Source: Calliopum simillimum (lineage: Eukaryota > Arthropoda > Insecta > Diptera > Lauxaniidae). Taken from it: DNA of 64,000 bases. The position numbers and the translations under genes are program-made. Below the pieces are notes generated by a model, which searched no databases, was not told the DNA's origin, and was given only the letters and a program-made list of their open reading frames with translations. The DNA lies in NCBI GenBank assembly GCA_951812925.1, contig OX638371.1, forward strand, positions 31,842,101 through 31,906,100, read 5' to 3'. Of this stretch, positions 30,188 to 42,990 are shown piece after piece; positions within the stretch are counted from its first letter, which is position 1; every line of letters starts with the position of its first letter.

Positions 30188-32477
30188 TTTTCTCTCTCTT
30201 TATTTACTTCAAAATAGTTCGAAATTAAAACTTTTTTTGGCATTGTTCTATAGAAATATTTTTTTTTTTGGTTTAAAAATTAAACTAAAATTTTTACTGT
30301 GTAGAAGATAAGTTTAAGGAATTTTTTTTCCGAATTCCCTTATTTAGTTAGCGAAAACTCTGTCCGGCGGATAAAAAGAATACCTACGATAAGAAAATAG
30401 ATTAAAATTGGCCATTTTTTTTGCGCCCAATATTGGAGCATGAAAATTATAGTAGTATTTTTTATTTTATACTCTGCATCCATCGGTGAACAGTTTAACA
30501 ACCTTAATGCCTTCAAAGTTTACTTGACAAAGTCTGTGATAGAAGGCAGAAGCTATGTGTATTGATATTATTTCAACTACTGGGAAGTTTAACCCTAAAA
30601 AAAAAACATTTGATGACAATATACATACATTCTCTGGACAATAGAACCGTTATGTTGACGACTAAATAAAAGAGAAAAAACACTATTGAGAATAAACTAA
30701 AAAAGAAAGAAAAATAGCGAAAAGTTAGATCTAAGCAAGTGATCATACTAATATATCTGGTTTTGCATCTGAACTGACTTAGCAATGGTGTTTCAACATG
30801 CTTTTTAGCTGCTTTCTGAACAACACTGTAGATTGTTTTGCATCTCGAATATGTACATAGTTTTTGTGAGTGCAGCTACGTAATTTCAAACTTCCTTTTC
30901 AAAGGTTTTCAATGAATAATTTGGTTCTTGAAACCAAATATTTTTTTATTCGATAATATAATGTTACTATTCTGAAATTAGAATTATTTATGAAAAATTA
31001 AAATTCTTTGGATAAATTAAATTGAAGTTTTTCCTTCAAATTATTTTTGATTTAAAATAAAGTTAATATAATTAACGTATTTAAGATACTAGGTACAGGT
31101 CGAATAGAATCCTTTGAAAAACACACACAGAGATATACAATTACATTTTAATCTCTGCCAGGCACTCACGCGGTATTTGACACCACCGAAATCTAAAAAA
31201 TATTACCGAAACGAAAATTTTTCTGACATCGTTGCTGAACATCCTTTGAACTATTTTTCTTGGCATATCCCTTCTTCTCCCAACATAATTCCGATCTGAC
31301 ATTTTCAGAGATCAGAAATTAATAAAAAAGCAAATCCGAAAATTTTTTGCTGAACTTACGGATTTGTTTATAAATTATTATAAGCGCACATTCACTTCAC
31401 ATTTAAAAGAAATTAATTTTTTTTTTTTTGTTTCTGGTACTCGAGAGACATCATCACATAATTAATTTTTTCTTTATTTCCTTTTTATTGGCCACGCAGC
31501 TCACAAAAGCCCAACTCAATTCTATATGATACAATACCAGTTGTTTTATGGTATCTACCTTGTGGGACCGGGACCGCACGGTAAGAGAGTGCATTTTGGC
31601 GTGAAATCTTCGAATGACTTCTTGAGAGATCTGTCACATTGCATCACTGCCGTTGAAATGTTCGCTGGCTTCTGTGGCTCAAAGTCGCGATCTCGTCGTT
31701 AGGTTTTTTGTGTTCGACTGCCTGCTGATTGCATCTCACAAATGCGAGAATGCAGAGATGCGTACAATCTTTGAAACTAATCGAGTCACAGCGGGGAAAT
31801 CGCAGTTTGCTCCTGTCACTCAATATCGCACCCAAAACGAGCGCAGGAACGCAGCAAAGCAGTCGTCGGACGACGACAGTCGACACATGTCCATGCGCGT
31901 TTGTGTTGCGCACACAGTGCGTGTTATGGTATGGTGATGGGAAACTCTTTTGCTGGCCGACCAATAGGCGTCAGAGTTGCCAACTTGACTTGGAAAAAGT
32001 TGGTTAAATCCAATTCATTTCTTGAATTTTTTTTTGCAAATAAAAGTTTACGGGAAGAATGGAACTATAAAAGTTCGCTTAGTTAAGTAAAGGAGACTCA
32101 GGCTCAAATAAATTTAGTTTCATATATGTACATTTGTGCGGCCGTTAAGTGCAAGGTCATAATGGATGGTCGAATATCGGCTCCAAATGTTAAAAAATCA
32201 CCTTTTTTAGGTTATTCATCAACACCTCCACATACAGCATACGATCCAGATTCGATCTGTCGTCAAATAATTTACCACTTACTTTAAATATCAGTTCAAG
32301 CATCCAAAAAGCAGAAACGCAACCAAATCTCCGTAGCATGACCACAGATTGAGATTCGTTCAGAAAATATCCCTCAAGACTGGTTATTAACAAGCCCAAC
32401 CTTTCAAAAAAAAAAAAAAAAATAGAATAATATTGATGCTAGTATAAAAAAGACACCGGAAGAAAAGTGAAGAGTAC
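30188..32477. other. No gene recognised; GC-richer part at 31560-32000
   Basis: Mostly AT-rich. The stretch 31560-32000 is clearly less AT-rich than its surroundings (for example CGGACGACGACAGTCGACAC) and lacks terminal repeats; it may be a host regulatory or exonic remnant, but overlapping frames on both strands look like chance. A TATAAAAG at 32066 is not followed by a convincing gene. Confidence 0.4.
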
Positions 32478-32950
32478 GTGGAATATGGCAAATTACGAGA
32501 AACAAAGAGAAAGCAAACCCTTTCGCATCTCGTTTTCATGGAGTCTTCAAACCTTTCCCAAGTAAGAATGCTACAAAAGAGATCACAAACTGAAGCAGTA
32601 GCAGGAGTCTTCGCTCCAAATTGTTTTCACCAGATTCCAATCGTTGAAGTGAAATTACCGATCAATAACACTTTCAAGAGCAATAAAGCTTCCGGCTACG
32701 ATTTCGCCACGAAGAATTGCCCGAACTTGGTTTAAGATTTGTCACACAGCTCTCACAAAGCTGTTTAACGCAATCAATAGAATTGAGTATTACCCAGCCA
32801 CTGAAAAGTAGCTCCGATTACTCTCTTCCTAAAACCTGGAAAGTCTTCTGAAATTTTATAGACCAATCACCCTCTTACCAAGCCTTCCTTATCCTTAAGT
32901 CTTCGAAAGGGTTTTGAAAAGAATGAAATATTTTGCCTATTCTGGTCCAA
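32478..32950 (+). pseudogene. Jockey-type LINE reverse transcriptase fragment
   Basis: VFAPNCFHQIPIVEVKLPIN then SNKASGYDFATKNCPNLV match the start of a jockey reverse transcriptase (nKAsGyDlit). After a stop the downstream frames still show SHSSHKAV, KVAPI, FLKPGKSS and LRKGFEKNEI, i.e. the following WKva.IilIpKPGK and SKvFEk motifs in broken frames. Short, heavily decayed. Confidence 0.65.
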
Positions 32951-33869
32951 TTTCAAAATGTTTCACTTATTTATTTTTTGGATTCTGAACATTTGGTATC
33001 TCTATTAGCCGAGATGCAAGCTGCACTGTGAAGATTTTCGCGTTAATTTTTTTTTTTGCAAATAAAGTTTGCTGATTCTGCCTCGGGAATAGCATTGGCA
33101 GCACACAAAAAAAAAAAAAAAAATATATATGTAGCATCATCGACATTGCGTATCTATGCTTTTGAACGAATCTACCGTCGATCATCACAATGCTTGGTCT
33201 ATCGACGATCTTTGAGCAATTTAGATGTTTGATCGCTTGTACGCCAATCGTGTTCACGATTCGTGCAAGTATCCGCATCCGTGAATTACTTGAAATTTGC
33301 AACTGCGCACTGTAGGTTTGTTTTGCACTGCGCGGTACAAGTACAGTGGCTGTGATGTCGGTCGGTTGTTTTTGATTGGCAGCCCGATCAGAGATTTGAG
33401 GTGCAACGTGCATGCATTTGCAGATAATTAGTTTATGCGTACTTGCAGATTTCAGATACAAAGTAATAGTAATGGCAGCTGTTGTTTTTATTGATATCGA
33501 AAGAATAGGACATTGCAAAATTGTGAATTACAGCAGTTGAAAGTTATAAATACAAACATCCCAGTTTCGATTTTAGTTTCTAGCGAACGTTTAAAGCACC
33601 TAACCCTTTCGGTCTATCTTTTTTGCTACTCATCATAAAAATCCATTTTTTTTTTTTTTTTGATTGCCACAAATCTTATGTTAGCTGTAAGGATTTGTGT
33701 TTTATAACTTCTTCAATATATTAGCTTGAATAGCAAATTTTATGGCTTAACTACTTTTTAAATACAAACAACTAAATTTGAAAAAAGCCTTTCAAGTGAT
33801 CCACTGAATCAGTGTAAGATAGATAAACTTAAAGAACCTTGGTATTAGATGTAAAAATAACGCCGAATG
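32951..33869. other. No gene recognised
   Basis: A 183-codon minus-strand frame (32967-33518) has no known motif and includes a run of Phe from poly-A. Poly-A runs at 33047 and 33108. Nothing else supported. Confidence 0.45.
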
Positions 33870-34732
33870 CAATTTAGATGGCAAACGCTGTGGTGATGGA
33901 CCAAAAAAATGCGCAACATCGCCTGAAATGGTGCGGAAAGCGAAGGCTCGACTTGAATGAAATCCACGTCGTAGTGGTAATCAAATGGCCAAAGAACTGA
34001 AATGCAAAACATCAGAGGCATATTGCAAAATGAGCTCAAGATAAAGCCTTACAAGTTCCAAAAGGCGCACGATCTTACACCAAAGAAGTTAGACTCAAAA
34101 GAGCAAAGGAGTTGTTACGCTTGCACGAACGTGGCCAAATCCCTAACATTATGTTCTCTGATGAGAAGAGTTTCCCGATTGAGCAGTTCATAAACTCTCA
34201 AAATGATCGTGTTTACTTGACCGAACGCTCCTACGAGAATTTGAGCCTACGAACAGCCACCCGAAGTAATTACCCATCTCAAGTAATGGTATGGGCATCT
34301 GTGACCGTCGACGGACGCTCTCCAATCGTTTTTATCGAGTCTGGTGTCAAAGTCAATGCGACATATTATCGGAAAAATGTGTTGGAAGCTGCTTTAGAGC
34401 CGTGGGCATTTCGGTCGCAGACCATGGCCTTTCCAAGAAGACTCAGCACCATCTCATAAAGCTCGTGTGAACCTAGAGTGGTTAAAAAACCACGTTCCAC
34501 ACAATGGCTATCAAATTTGCCAGACGCAAATCCGATGGACTATTCTATCTGGGCCATCTTAGAGAGCAAGTTGAGGACTAAAAAATATGTCAGTATGGAT
34601 GCGCTGAAGAAAGCCATTTTACGGGAATGGGCCAAAATACCGGAAGATCACATTCGTGCAGCATGCAACTCGTTTTTTGACCACTTGAAGGCCATAGTCA
34701 AGGCAAAAGGTGGCCATATCGAGCTAAAGTAG
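33870..34732 (+). pseudogene. maT-like (Tc1/mariner superfamily) transposase
   Basis: Reads KKCATSPEMVRKAKARLE, stop, RRSGNQMAKELK (helix-turn-helix), GILQNELKIKPYKFQKAH, shift, AKELLRLHERGQIPNIMFSD (first Asp, SDEKSF), PSQVMVWASVTVDGR, then EDSAPSHKARVN (second Asp) and PDANPMDYSIWAILESKLR (third Asp), ending IRAACNSFFDHLKAIVKAKG before the stop at 34732. NPMDYSIW in place of NPIE with a D in third position fits the maT (DD37D) group. Several frameshifts and stops make it inactive. Terminal repeats were not found. Confidence 0.8.
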
Positions 34733-35639
34733 CCGGATTCTAGTTTTTTGATTATTACCACAAATTTTTGTCATTTGAATCAATAAAAAATAATTTCACA
34801 CAACAAGGTATGATTTGATTAGGTAACAGTTCATGCGCCTAACCCTAAATAATAAATAATTATCAAATTCAAAGCTGCAAAACACCGAATCACGTTTGTT
34901 ATGCGTGAACGTCAAGGAAAATTCGAGAGCTTTCAATGGAAGTTAAGCATAAAAGGCTGCATAACTTCTTCCATATTCAGAGAAAAAAAAAAAAAACGAA
35001 AAAACTCTTAGACCTATAAGTGTTCACAGATGACATCGAAATGCATATCGAAGTGTTACTTTATCTTGGAAGACGAATTGCTGGAATAAGGCTCGAAAAC
35101 TTTCACCAGGATATAACCGAAAATTTTTGAACCAGATGGACGGAACATTGCTGTAAAAGAGGTGATTGAAATTTTTCAAGACTACCTTGGCATCTTACAA
35201 CGAATTGCATTCCGAAAAATCCCAAAAAGTAAACCAATTGGTTGTTACTGATTTATTTTAAGCGTACTTAAACTATGTACGAGTATTTTTTATTATGAAT
35301 GAATATTTTAACTTTCGTTTTTGTTTGAATAACTGTTTTGAAGTTTTTTGTTTCCTTTTTGATCGTATTAAATAACTAGTTTTAAATCAATAGTTTTGCA
35401 TTGTAAAATAAAAGCTACAGCGTCTTAAAACCCCATAGAAATATATCTCTTCTCAGGAACACAAATCCTTAAATTATATGAAGTTCTCACTGCTTTACCA
35501 GAAACCGCTTTGCGCAAAACTTTCCATTCCAATTCGGAAAATCATTATTATTTTCGTATTCAGTAGAATATTATGAACCGAAATAAACTCCGAATCCCCA
35601 AACTCCACTGATGCTCTGTATCTTCTCTTCTTATACGAG
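34733..35639. other. No gene seen
   Basis: AT-rich flank of the maT-like relic. A GCGCCTAACCCTAAAT near 34840 resembles GCACCTAACCCTTTC at 33596 in direct orientation, not as inverted termini. Confidence 0.45.
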
Positions 35640-36800
35640 ATAAAATTGTATGTTTGTTTTTTTGTTTGTTTCTTTGTACTTATTTCTGTGCCAATATTTT
35701 TTCTCGAAAATGGCTACAGCGATTTTAATGAAACTTGGAGTAGTGTTAGATATTATCATACAATGAAGAATGAGCTAGGTTTGAACTTTGCAAATGCTCA
35801 CCAGAGGGCGTGGCACAGCCTTTAATTTTAAATTTTATTTAAGAATAAGTCGCAAACCATACAAGGTATTTGGATGAAATTTGGTGACCGAGTACGGGTT
35901 AATAATACCTCATAACGGAAAAAAAGTGGGCGGGATCGAAGAAGTTCCACGCCCACTTTTCAGCCCTTGAAAATTTTGATTTAATATTACTCGAAAAAGA
36001 CTCCAACAATTTTGATGAAAATTTAGGAGATGTTACCTCTGCAAACAAGAATTAATATGTAATCCACCACTATATTGGGAAAACTCGTTGAAGGGCGTGG
36101 CACCGCCCACAAAAATATAAAACGGTATAAAAAGAAAACTAATAAAGCAAACATTATGAAATTAACTGTGAGGTGCGTAATTGCTAAAAGGCATCTCTGT
36201 TCTGAAAGTGGGCGAAATATTGCCGTTGCGCGTGGAACCCCCCATACAAGCAAAATACGTTAAATGCTATTTTTCGCAAATGTTACAAGATATTTTAATG
36301 AAATTTGGCATGTAGGTACTGCTTATTAATGCCTTATAATAACCGAAAAGTGGGCGGTATCGAAGAAGTACCACGCCCCCTTTTTAACCGTTGAAAATTT
36401 TGATTCAAAATTACTCGAAAACGACTCCAACAATTTTAATGAAAATTTAAGAGATTTTACCCTATGTGATATGCTGTTATATTGGAAAAACTCGATGAAG
36501 GGCGTGGCACCACCCACAGAAATATAATACGCTTTCAAAAGAAAACTACTAAAGCAATCTTTCTGAATTTAACGTAAGGGAGTCTACTTGCTATAAGGCA
36601 CCTACGACCAGAAAATGGCAGAATATTGCCGGTGCGCGTGGAACCTCCCATACAAGTAAAACAAATAAAATGCTATTTCTTTCAAATGCTATAACGTATT
36701 TTGATGAAATTTGGTATGCGGATCTGGGTCATGAGAATATAAAGCATAACAAAAAGTGGGCTTTGTTCAACAATTGCCACGACCACTTTTTACCAAAATA
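35640..36800. repeat. About 0.4-kb tandem repeat with CCACGCCC/GGGCGTGG words
   Basis: After a GTTTGTTT-rich start (35650) come two full and one partial unit of about 400 bp (near 35820, 36260, 36650), each with GATGAAATTTGG, GTGGGCGGTATCGAAGAAG, TTACTCGAAAA, GACTCCAACAATTTT, GAAGGGCGTGGCACC and CCCATACAAG in the same order. Only shadow frames. Probably the inner tandem part of a dispersed dipteran element; ends not identified. Confidence 0.75.
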
Positions 36801-37201
36801 AAAATTTTAGTCAATGAATGAACTTTTTATTTTTAATATGCAGTCTTATGTACTTTTTGACGCTGAATCCGTCTTCATCAGCAGAACTGTCACTATATCT
36901 GCAGGATTTTGAAATATCTTTGTTGAAGAAAATGTTGTGATCAGTCTTAACTGCGTGTCTACAAGAAAAGGTGAAATCCTTTTTCATTAATGGCGTTGAA
37001 TGGCCACGCTCTTCCTTATCAAAACATCCTTGTTTACTTTTCCAATAGGTCTTTTACTTTCCGAGGCAAGATTTTTTGAAGATAAGATATTTCAGCCCCC
37101 ATACAAGAGACGAAATATTTTGGGTGCGTGCCATATCCCATTTATTTAATTTTTTGATATTGTTCTATACCATTCCACACTTTCCAAATTTTTTCTTATT
37201 A
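36801..37201. other. No gene seen
   Basis: AT-rich spacer, nothing recognised. Confidence 0.5.
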
Positions 37202-37834
37202 CACAGTCCTGCGTTTTTGAAAAAGATGAAAAAGTATGAAACGAGAGTAGGTGATTTTTATTGATTTGTTATCGCTGAATCCGAATATGACCTCCGACTT
37301 GCTCCATCACGCCAGAGATATGAGTTATCCTTGATTTAAATTGCAAGAAACGCTATTTTCAGATATATGGCGTTGTCCTGAAAGTAGTCTAGTTCACTTT
37401 TAACAGCGGTATTGAATAGCCCTAAGCTACTTCTTTAAAGCGTAATTTAAATTTTTTTAATCGATTCATTAGTTTCCGAGATATCATCAATTGAAATAAA
37501 GGTATCGCTGATCCCTGTAAAGGACTATATTCAATTTGTGTACCTTGACTTCAATGGATGATATCTCGAAAACTAATGATTCAATTAGAAAAGTTAAAAA
37601 TACGATATAAAGAAGAAGCTTAGAGCTATTTAATGTTGCCATCAAAAGTGAACTAGACTACTTTCAGGATGTACGCCATATGTTTGAAAAAAGCGTTTTC
37701 TGCACTTTAAATCAAGGATAACTCGGATCCCAGACGTGATGGAGCAAATTGGAGGTCATTTTCGGATTAAGCGAGTAAAAATCTATTAAAATCACTAACT
37801 CTGATCTCATACTTTTATTCATCGCAGGACTGTG
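37202..37834. mobile_element. 633-bp foldback with CACAGTCCTGCG ends
   Basis: Ends CACAGTCCTGCG and CGCAGGACTGTG; arms of about 220-300 bp with moderate divergence (GATATCATCA..., AGTCTAGTTCACTTTTAAC / AAAAGTGAACTAGACTA) round a centre near 37510. The flanks are TTATTA on both sides, so the target duplication is 3 bp (TTA) or 6 bp. CAC ends with 3-bp duplications are the CACTA pattern; inference only. Shares GCTGAATCCGAAT and GAGATAT wording with the CACGGTG foldbacks. Confidence 0.8.
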
Positions 37835-38660
37835 TTATTATTCTCATTGGTTAATTTTTCATTTTGAAAGCATGAACATTGGAGGTGAAAAGGTACGAAT
37901 TCCATCACAAAAAATAGCTATGAATAATAACATCGACTAAAATAATAAGATCAGATTGTTGACCGAGCAGGGATCGGTCTCCTGGTACTAAGTATTAGGT
38001 TAAACACCCTGCCACGGTTGAGGCTCTGAAGGGCGAAATAGGTGCAGCCTTTGGCCAATCAAGGAAGTTAGTCAGTTTTCAAGAATAAAATCCAAAACAG
38101 AAAAAAAAAAATTACTTATATTCAAATTCAAATTTATAAATAGTACACCCGTGTTTTCTTAAGCAGTAACTTTTCATTTTATAAAAAAATTCAAAACAAG
38201 AGGATATAATTTTGAAACATTTTTTTAAACGTAACAACTATAAACCATAATTGCGTTAAACATGTTAAAGAATTATTAGGAATGAACACTGTACAAGCAA
38301 GAACTAAGTTAATTTGAAACTATTGGAACAATTTCGATGAAGACAATTAAAGTTTGCACCCTTTAGAAGACACAAATTCCATTTATTGAACTTTAGAATT
38401 GACGAAAAATGCGTTACGTGTAAACATGATGAGTTGTTGTGTAAATGCCGCATGATTGGTGCGATTATTCATTCATTCCCAAGTCTATTTGTGGCTATTG
38501 CGTGTCAGTAATAGTTTCAAAATCAGGGATAAACGCGAATCTTAAAAAAAATTAAAAATCGGATGCAATGCAGTACCTACAGAAACATACATGTGTAGAT
38601 ACGAGCCCAAGAGGAAAAATTTCAAGCGCTTGTCCCTATAGATATTTAGAAGCACTTATA
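37835..38660. other. No gene seen
   Basis: AT-rich with short frames only. Confidence 0.5.
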
Positions 38661-40724
38661 CGTGGGCTGCTATATATATTTCTGGCCTAGGCAACACTTA
38701 TATCAATATCTTAAATCTGGCAACACCATAATAAAGTTTCAAATTTTTAGCATAAACGTACTCAGAACATTTTGACATACGACCATCATTTGTGTTGTTT
38801 ACAGTGACTTGAAAAAATCAATTTGGCAAAAAAATGGAATTAACTCATGAACATTTTCGTGCGATAATTTTTCACAACTTTCGACGTGGATTAACTCAAA
38901 AACAGTGCATCAATGAACTTAAATCTTTGTATCGCGATGAAGCATTATCCTATAGCACTGTGAAAAACTGGTTTAATGAATTCAATCGTGGCCGACGCTC
39001 GCTCAAGGATGAATTCCGTGAAGGCCGTCCAAAAACGGCCGTTGTGCCAGAGAACATTGAAGCCGTGCGTGAACTGATAATACAAGATCGTCATGTGACA
39101 TACCGTGAGATAGAGGCGTCCTTTAGCATTTCACCCACCAGCATACGTTCGATATGGCATGAACACGTTGCCGTAAAAAAGGTTTGTTCTCGTTGTTCGA
39201 CAATTTCGAACTTTTTTAAAAACACATTAGAAAATCAAAAAAATTCTTAAAATAGACGTTAAAAAAAAATACCCGTTTCTCGTGGGTTTTCTCCAGCTCG
39301 TCGCATTTATTTTTAATCGATTTTTGAAGTTTTTTTATCCACTGTACATGAAAAAACCAAAAATACCGCATTCTTATGTTAAATCGATGAATTTACCTAT
39401 ATGATCCTTACATCTGAGGTGTATCACGTGTTCAGCAAACTTATGCAGGATATTGCGGGGAATATTTTTGTATAAAATTTTAACCCTGTTTAACCCCCAC
39501 ATGTGGGTCAGTTTTGCCCTTTTCTTAAAAAGGTACACAAAAGACACCAAAACAAGGAAATATTGAGTCAGTATGTACTGCAGAAATATTCGCTATAAAA
39601 TTTCATTACTAGTTTTTAAATGCGTAAAAGTCGAAATTTGAGCCCGAAACCAAAAAAATCGTTAAAATCAATAAGGACTTTTCACATTGCATATTAATTA
39701 CATCCCTGACGCGATTACCTTAAGTTTTAAAAAATTTTTCGTCTTTGGTATCTCTAAGTGAAATTTTTTGTAGGATATTTTTGCAAATTTTTTTTAACCC
39801 TTTGTGGCCCAGTTTTAGAAAAAGGAATCAAAAGACCCATAAAAACAGGATATAATAGGTTAATGTGTTCTAGGAAAATGATCCTTTTGTGATTTCGTTA
39901 TGATCTTGTGAGAACGAGTTTTGTCTAAAATGTAGTTTTAAAGTTTTACAGTGGGGTGAAATTTAAAAAATATTTATTGTTAGAACTGCTTACTGATTTT
40001 AACGATTTTTTTGCTTTCGGGCTTAAAATCGACTTTTACGTGCTTAAAAACTAGTAATGAAATTTTATAGCGAATATTTCTGCAGCACATACTGATAAAA
40101 TTTTGTTTTTTTGATGTTCAGCAACTAGTAGTGAAATTGTATAGCAAAAATTTCTGTAGTACATACTGACTCAATATTCCCCTGTTTTATGTGTCATTTT
40201 TGTACCTTTTTAAGAAAAGGGCAAAAATTACTCACATGTTGGGGTTGTACAGAGTTAAAATTTTCTACAAAAATATTACCCGCAATATCTTGCATAAGTT
40301 CGCTGAACACATGATACACCTCAGATGTAAGGATCATATAGTTAAATTCATCGATTTAACAAAATAATGCGGTATTTTTGTTTTTTTCATGTACAGTGGA
40401 TAAAAAAACTTCAAAAATCGTTAAAAAAAAATGTGACCTGCTGGGGAAAAAACCACGGGATACGGGTATTTTTTTTTAACGCCTACTTTAATAATATTTT
40501 GGATTTATTCATGTGTTTTTTTTTTTGTGTCGAACGGTGTTATCAATGGAAAAATATATTTTCTTAACTCACTGTAAACAAAACAAATAGCACTTGTACA
40601 TCAAAACTTTGTGAGTACGTTTATGCTAAAAAATTAAAAAATGTCAAACTTTATTTTGGTGTTGCCAGATTTTAGATATTGACATTAGTGTTGCCTAGGC
40701 CAGAAATATATATAGCAGCCTACG
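38661..40724. mobile_element. 2.06-kb mariner-derived palindrome with TA duplication
   Basis: Flanked by TA on both sides (38659-38660, 40725-40726). Outer arms: CGTGGGCTGCTATATATATT ... AATATATATAGCAGCCTACG, matching for about 170 bp (GGCAACACT, CAGATTTTAGATATTGACAT...). Inner arms: 39246-39690 against 40010-40500 (TACCCGTTTCTCGTGGG / CCACGGGATACGGGTA; CTTACATCTGAGGTGTATCA / TGATACACCTCAGATGTAAG). The coding segment 38834-39250 lies in the left arm only; the right arm joins the flanking parts directly, with about 85 bp of local duplication near 40080-40200. A non-autonomous inverted derivative of a Tc1/mariner element. Confidence 0.88.
38834..39250 (+). CDS. Mariner transposase DNA-binding domain only (138 aa)
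   Basis: Open frame starting MELTHEHFRAIIFHNFRRGL. It has the two helix-turn-helix units of a mariner/SETMAR-type transposase: TQKQCINELKSLY...YSTVKNWFNEFNRG with the GRPK linker, and AVRELIIQDRHVTYREIEA...SIRSIWHEHVAVKKVCSR. Homology ends there; the last 20 residues (FKNTLENQKNS) come from the palindrome arm. The catalytic D,D,D domain is absent. If expressed it could bind the element's ends without cutting and act as a repressor; that is inference. A full protein would be about 340 residues. Confidence 0.7.
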   Translation: MELTHEHFRAIIFHNFRRGLTQKQCINELKSLYRDEALSYSTVKNWFNEFNRGRRSLKDEFREGRPKTAVVPENIEAVRELIIQDRHVTYREIEASFSISPTSIRSIWHEHVAVKKVCSRCSTISNFFKNTLENQKNS

Positions 40725-40734
40725 TACAATGATT

Positions 40735-40790
40735 CGTTGTCAGGCTGCAGTAAGAACATCGTGGGTTCAAACCCAGCGCGGGTAATTTTT
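40735..40790 (+). other. tRNA-like 3' half (SINE or pseudogene)
   Basis: GTGGGTTCAAACCCAGCGCGGG has a B-box (GGTTCAAACCC). The A-box side is unclear. It abuts the TA duplication of the mariner palindrome. Confidence 0.3.
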
Positions 40791-42794
40791 TTTATGTTTC
40801 CTTGCTTTATTTTTTTTAGTAAAATATTTTTTATTCAACAGTTTTATGTTTCACTTTTCTATTTTCCTTTCTCATATTTGTTTAATTTTGTTTAATTGAA
40901 TTGAAACTGATTACACAATGATTATATGTAAGGCTGTGGGAAGCATTCGAATGTCAAATACTGTTTGGGAAACATTTCCTTCATTTACAAATTCAATACC
41001 TCTTCTTTGTATCGAGCAATGGTATAGCGGTCCAACGAGCTTCTAAATGTTATAAGTTAATATAATATCTAACATACGAAGCTCTATTCAAATCCTGTTT
41101 TCCCCCCTTTTATTAGAAGAACGCTTACCGCCGCATTACAAATAAGCGCTTCAAAAAGCCTTTTAACGTAAGGCTGCGATTAGCTTAAGAGCGCTTACAT
41201 CCTAGGGTATGCAATGCTAAAAAGAAAGGATAGTTCTTACAGAGCAGAAGCGCTTATTGGTGAAAAAGAATCACTTCAGAAGGATTTCTAAAACACTTCT
41301 TTTCCCCTTGGGAATATGAGAAGTCAAGCTTCTGAGGATTGACGTTAAATAAATTTCTGAAATAATTTAGTGTGGTTTCGTTTCGTTTAGTTTTTATAGC
41401 TGCTACTGCTACTACTACTCTGACTCTGGTAAAGGCACATATAGAAATCGGTGCGCAATTACACAGAATACCCATGGGCACGCAACTCTTGGACGGATTT
41501 GCGGTAGCCAGACGTAGTAGTTGGTTGCAGTGAGTCAGTCAGCCGCTTGGTGAGCTGATTGCCGCAATGTAATTGTGGTCGTCGACAATCATTGTCGAAC
41601 AAAAGCTACATGGCGAAAATGTTATGCTGAAACTCATACAGAACCTGCTTTTATTAGGGATCTTCACATATCATACATCTGGCTATAAATGGTATTTATA
41701 CGTTAATAAATAATTCTTTTCGTATTTGAATAAAAGAATACGAAAAACAAAAAAAAAAAAACCCAGAAACTGAAAAGGAAATCTAAAATCAAAGCTTTTC
41801 TTTGTAAATATGAGTGACTTCTTTAGCTTCGGTTCTTTGTCAGTAAAAGGGGGCACTTTTTTGCTACCGAATTAAATGCGATCTCTGCAGCTTGAGGCAT
41901 TTTTTTTATTTATTTATTCCTTGAGTTTTTTTTTTAAGAGTAGCGCAATTCATCAAACACGCAACACGACACAGAACATTGTTTTTGTTGTTATTCCTGA
42001 AAAGGAACAAAGTGAATTTGCTTAATTTCCTTGCTGATGTTATTGTCGTTGACCATGCCGTGTTACAAAATCTCATGCAACAAATTACCCTGAGGTCTCC
42101 AATACCAAGCAGACACTTACTACAATATAATATTGAACTTATTGTGGAAATTAAAAATCAGGATAACACCAGTAGACAAAGTTAATTTATTTATTTTCAC
42201 TTTATGTAACTTTTGTAGATTTTACATAAGAATGTTTTGGAAATTGTTTTCCTAATCATCCTTATGTCTGATTTTGTTACACTTTTAAAAAAGTGAGAAA
42301 ATAGTTTACTTCGTTGAAACAAGTTTATTGATTAAAAAATTTAATCTAACAAAATTTAGGCCAAACAAGATACATACTCGTTTAAGGCCCGAGTAAAAAT
42401 GCACAAATTTATATTACGGCTGTACAAAGGCCGTACAATTGACAAATTTTATTAAATTTTTTGGGCTGTACGAGGACCGTACATATCGAAAAGCTAATTT
42501 ATTTTCTTCATACATTACCTTCAAACATTTCGCTCTGATGATTTCTTGGTATAACACCTAATTTTTTTGACCAGATAAGTGATTTTTATTTCCAAGCAGA
42601 GGTAGCAAACCATAGAAGAAAATATGCTTGACAAATCCTTGTAAAATATGTAATTCAGGAACAATACATTTCTGAGTATCATATGTTTCATCAGATTCGT
42701 CAAATAAGGAAGGATTTATCGTGCTTTGACACTTTTTAGCATAATTGTTTTTTTATATCCCCAAATATTTTCAATGTAATAAAAATATGTTTAC
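40791..42794. other. No gene recognised; possible tRNA-like at 41017-41105
   Basis: AT-rich. At 41017-41105 GGTATAGCGGTCC and TATTCAAATCCTG resemble A and B boxes with a long insert between, possibly an intron-bearing tRNA relic or SINE. A trinucleotide run (CTACTGCTACTACTACT) is at 41401. The 68-codon frame at 41979-42185 has no known motif. Confidence 0.4.
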
Positions 42795-42990
42795 CAACCC
42801 CCATTATTTTCCTCATGCCAGTATTTTACTGGAACATATGTGTATGCTCCATGTATCCATTTCCTACAGGTGCTTTTAAATAAAATTTACATTTTCAGGT
42901 GAATTTGTATGACAGCTCCCCTAGGAGGTTGGGATAAGAGGTGGACATATTAGAAACAAATATTTAGGAACGAAAATTTTTGGGTTGTAT
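42795..42990 (-). repeat. Dispersed repeat, inverted partner of 51338-51520
   Basis: Reverse complement reads TTGTTTCTAATATGTCCACC..., CATACAAATTCACCTGAAAA..., TGTTCCAGTAAAATACTGG, which follows the order and wording of 51338-51520. About 190 bp, clearly diverged. No ends identified. Confidence 0.65.

Noticed and set aside
31644..32007. Overlapping open frames on both strands in a GC-richer patch
   Set aside because: Frames on both strands have similar length and no family motif; the patch is noted only as an unexplained composition change.
32066..32073. TATAAAAG as a promoter
   Set aside because: No credible gene or initiator downstream; only a LINE fragment follows 400 bp later.
32967..33518. 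183-codon minus-strand open frame
   Set aside because: No recognisable motif, a run of Phe from poly-A, no splice or polyadenylation context; likely chance.
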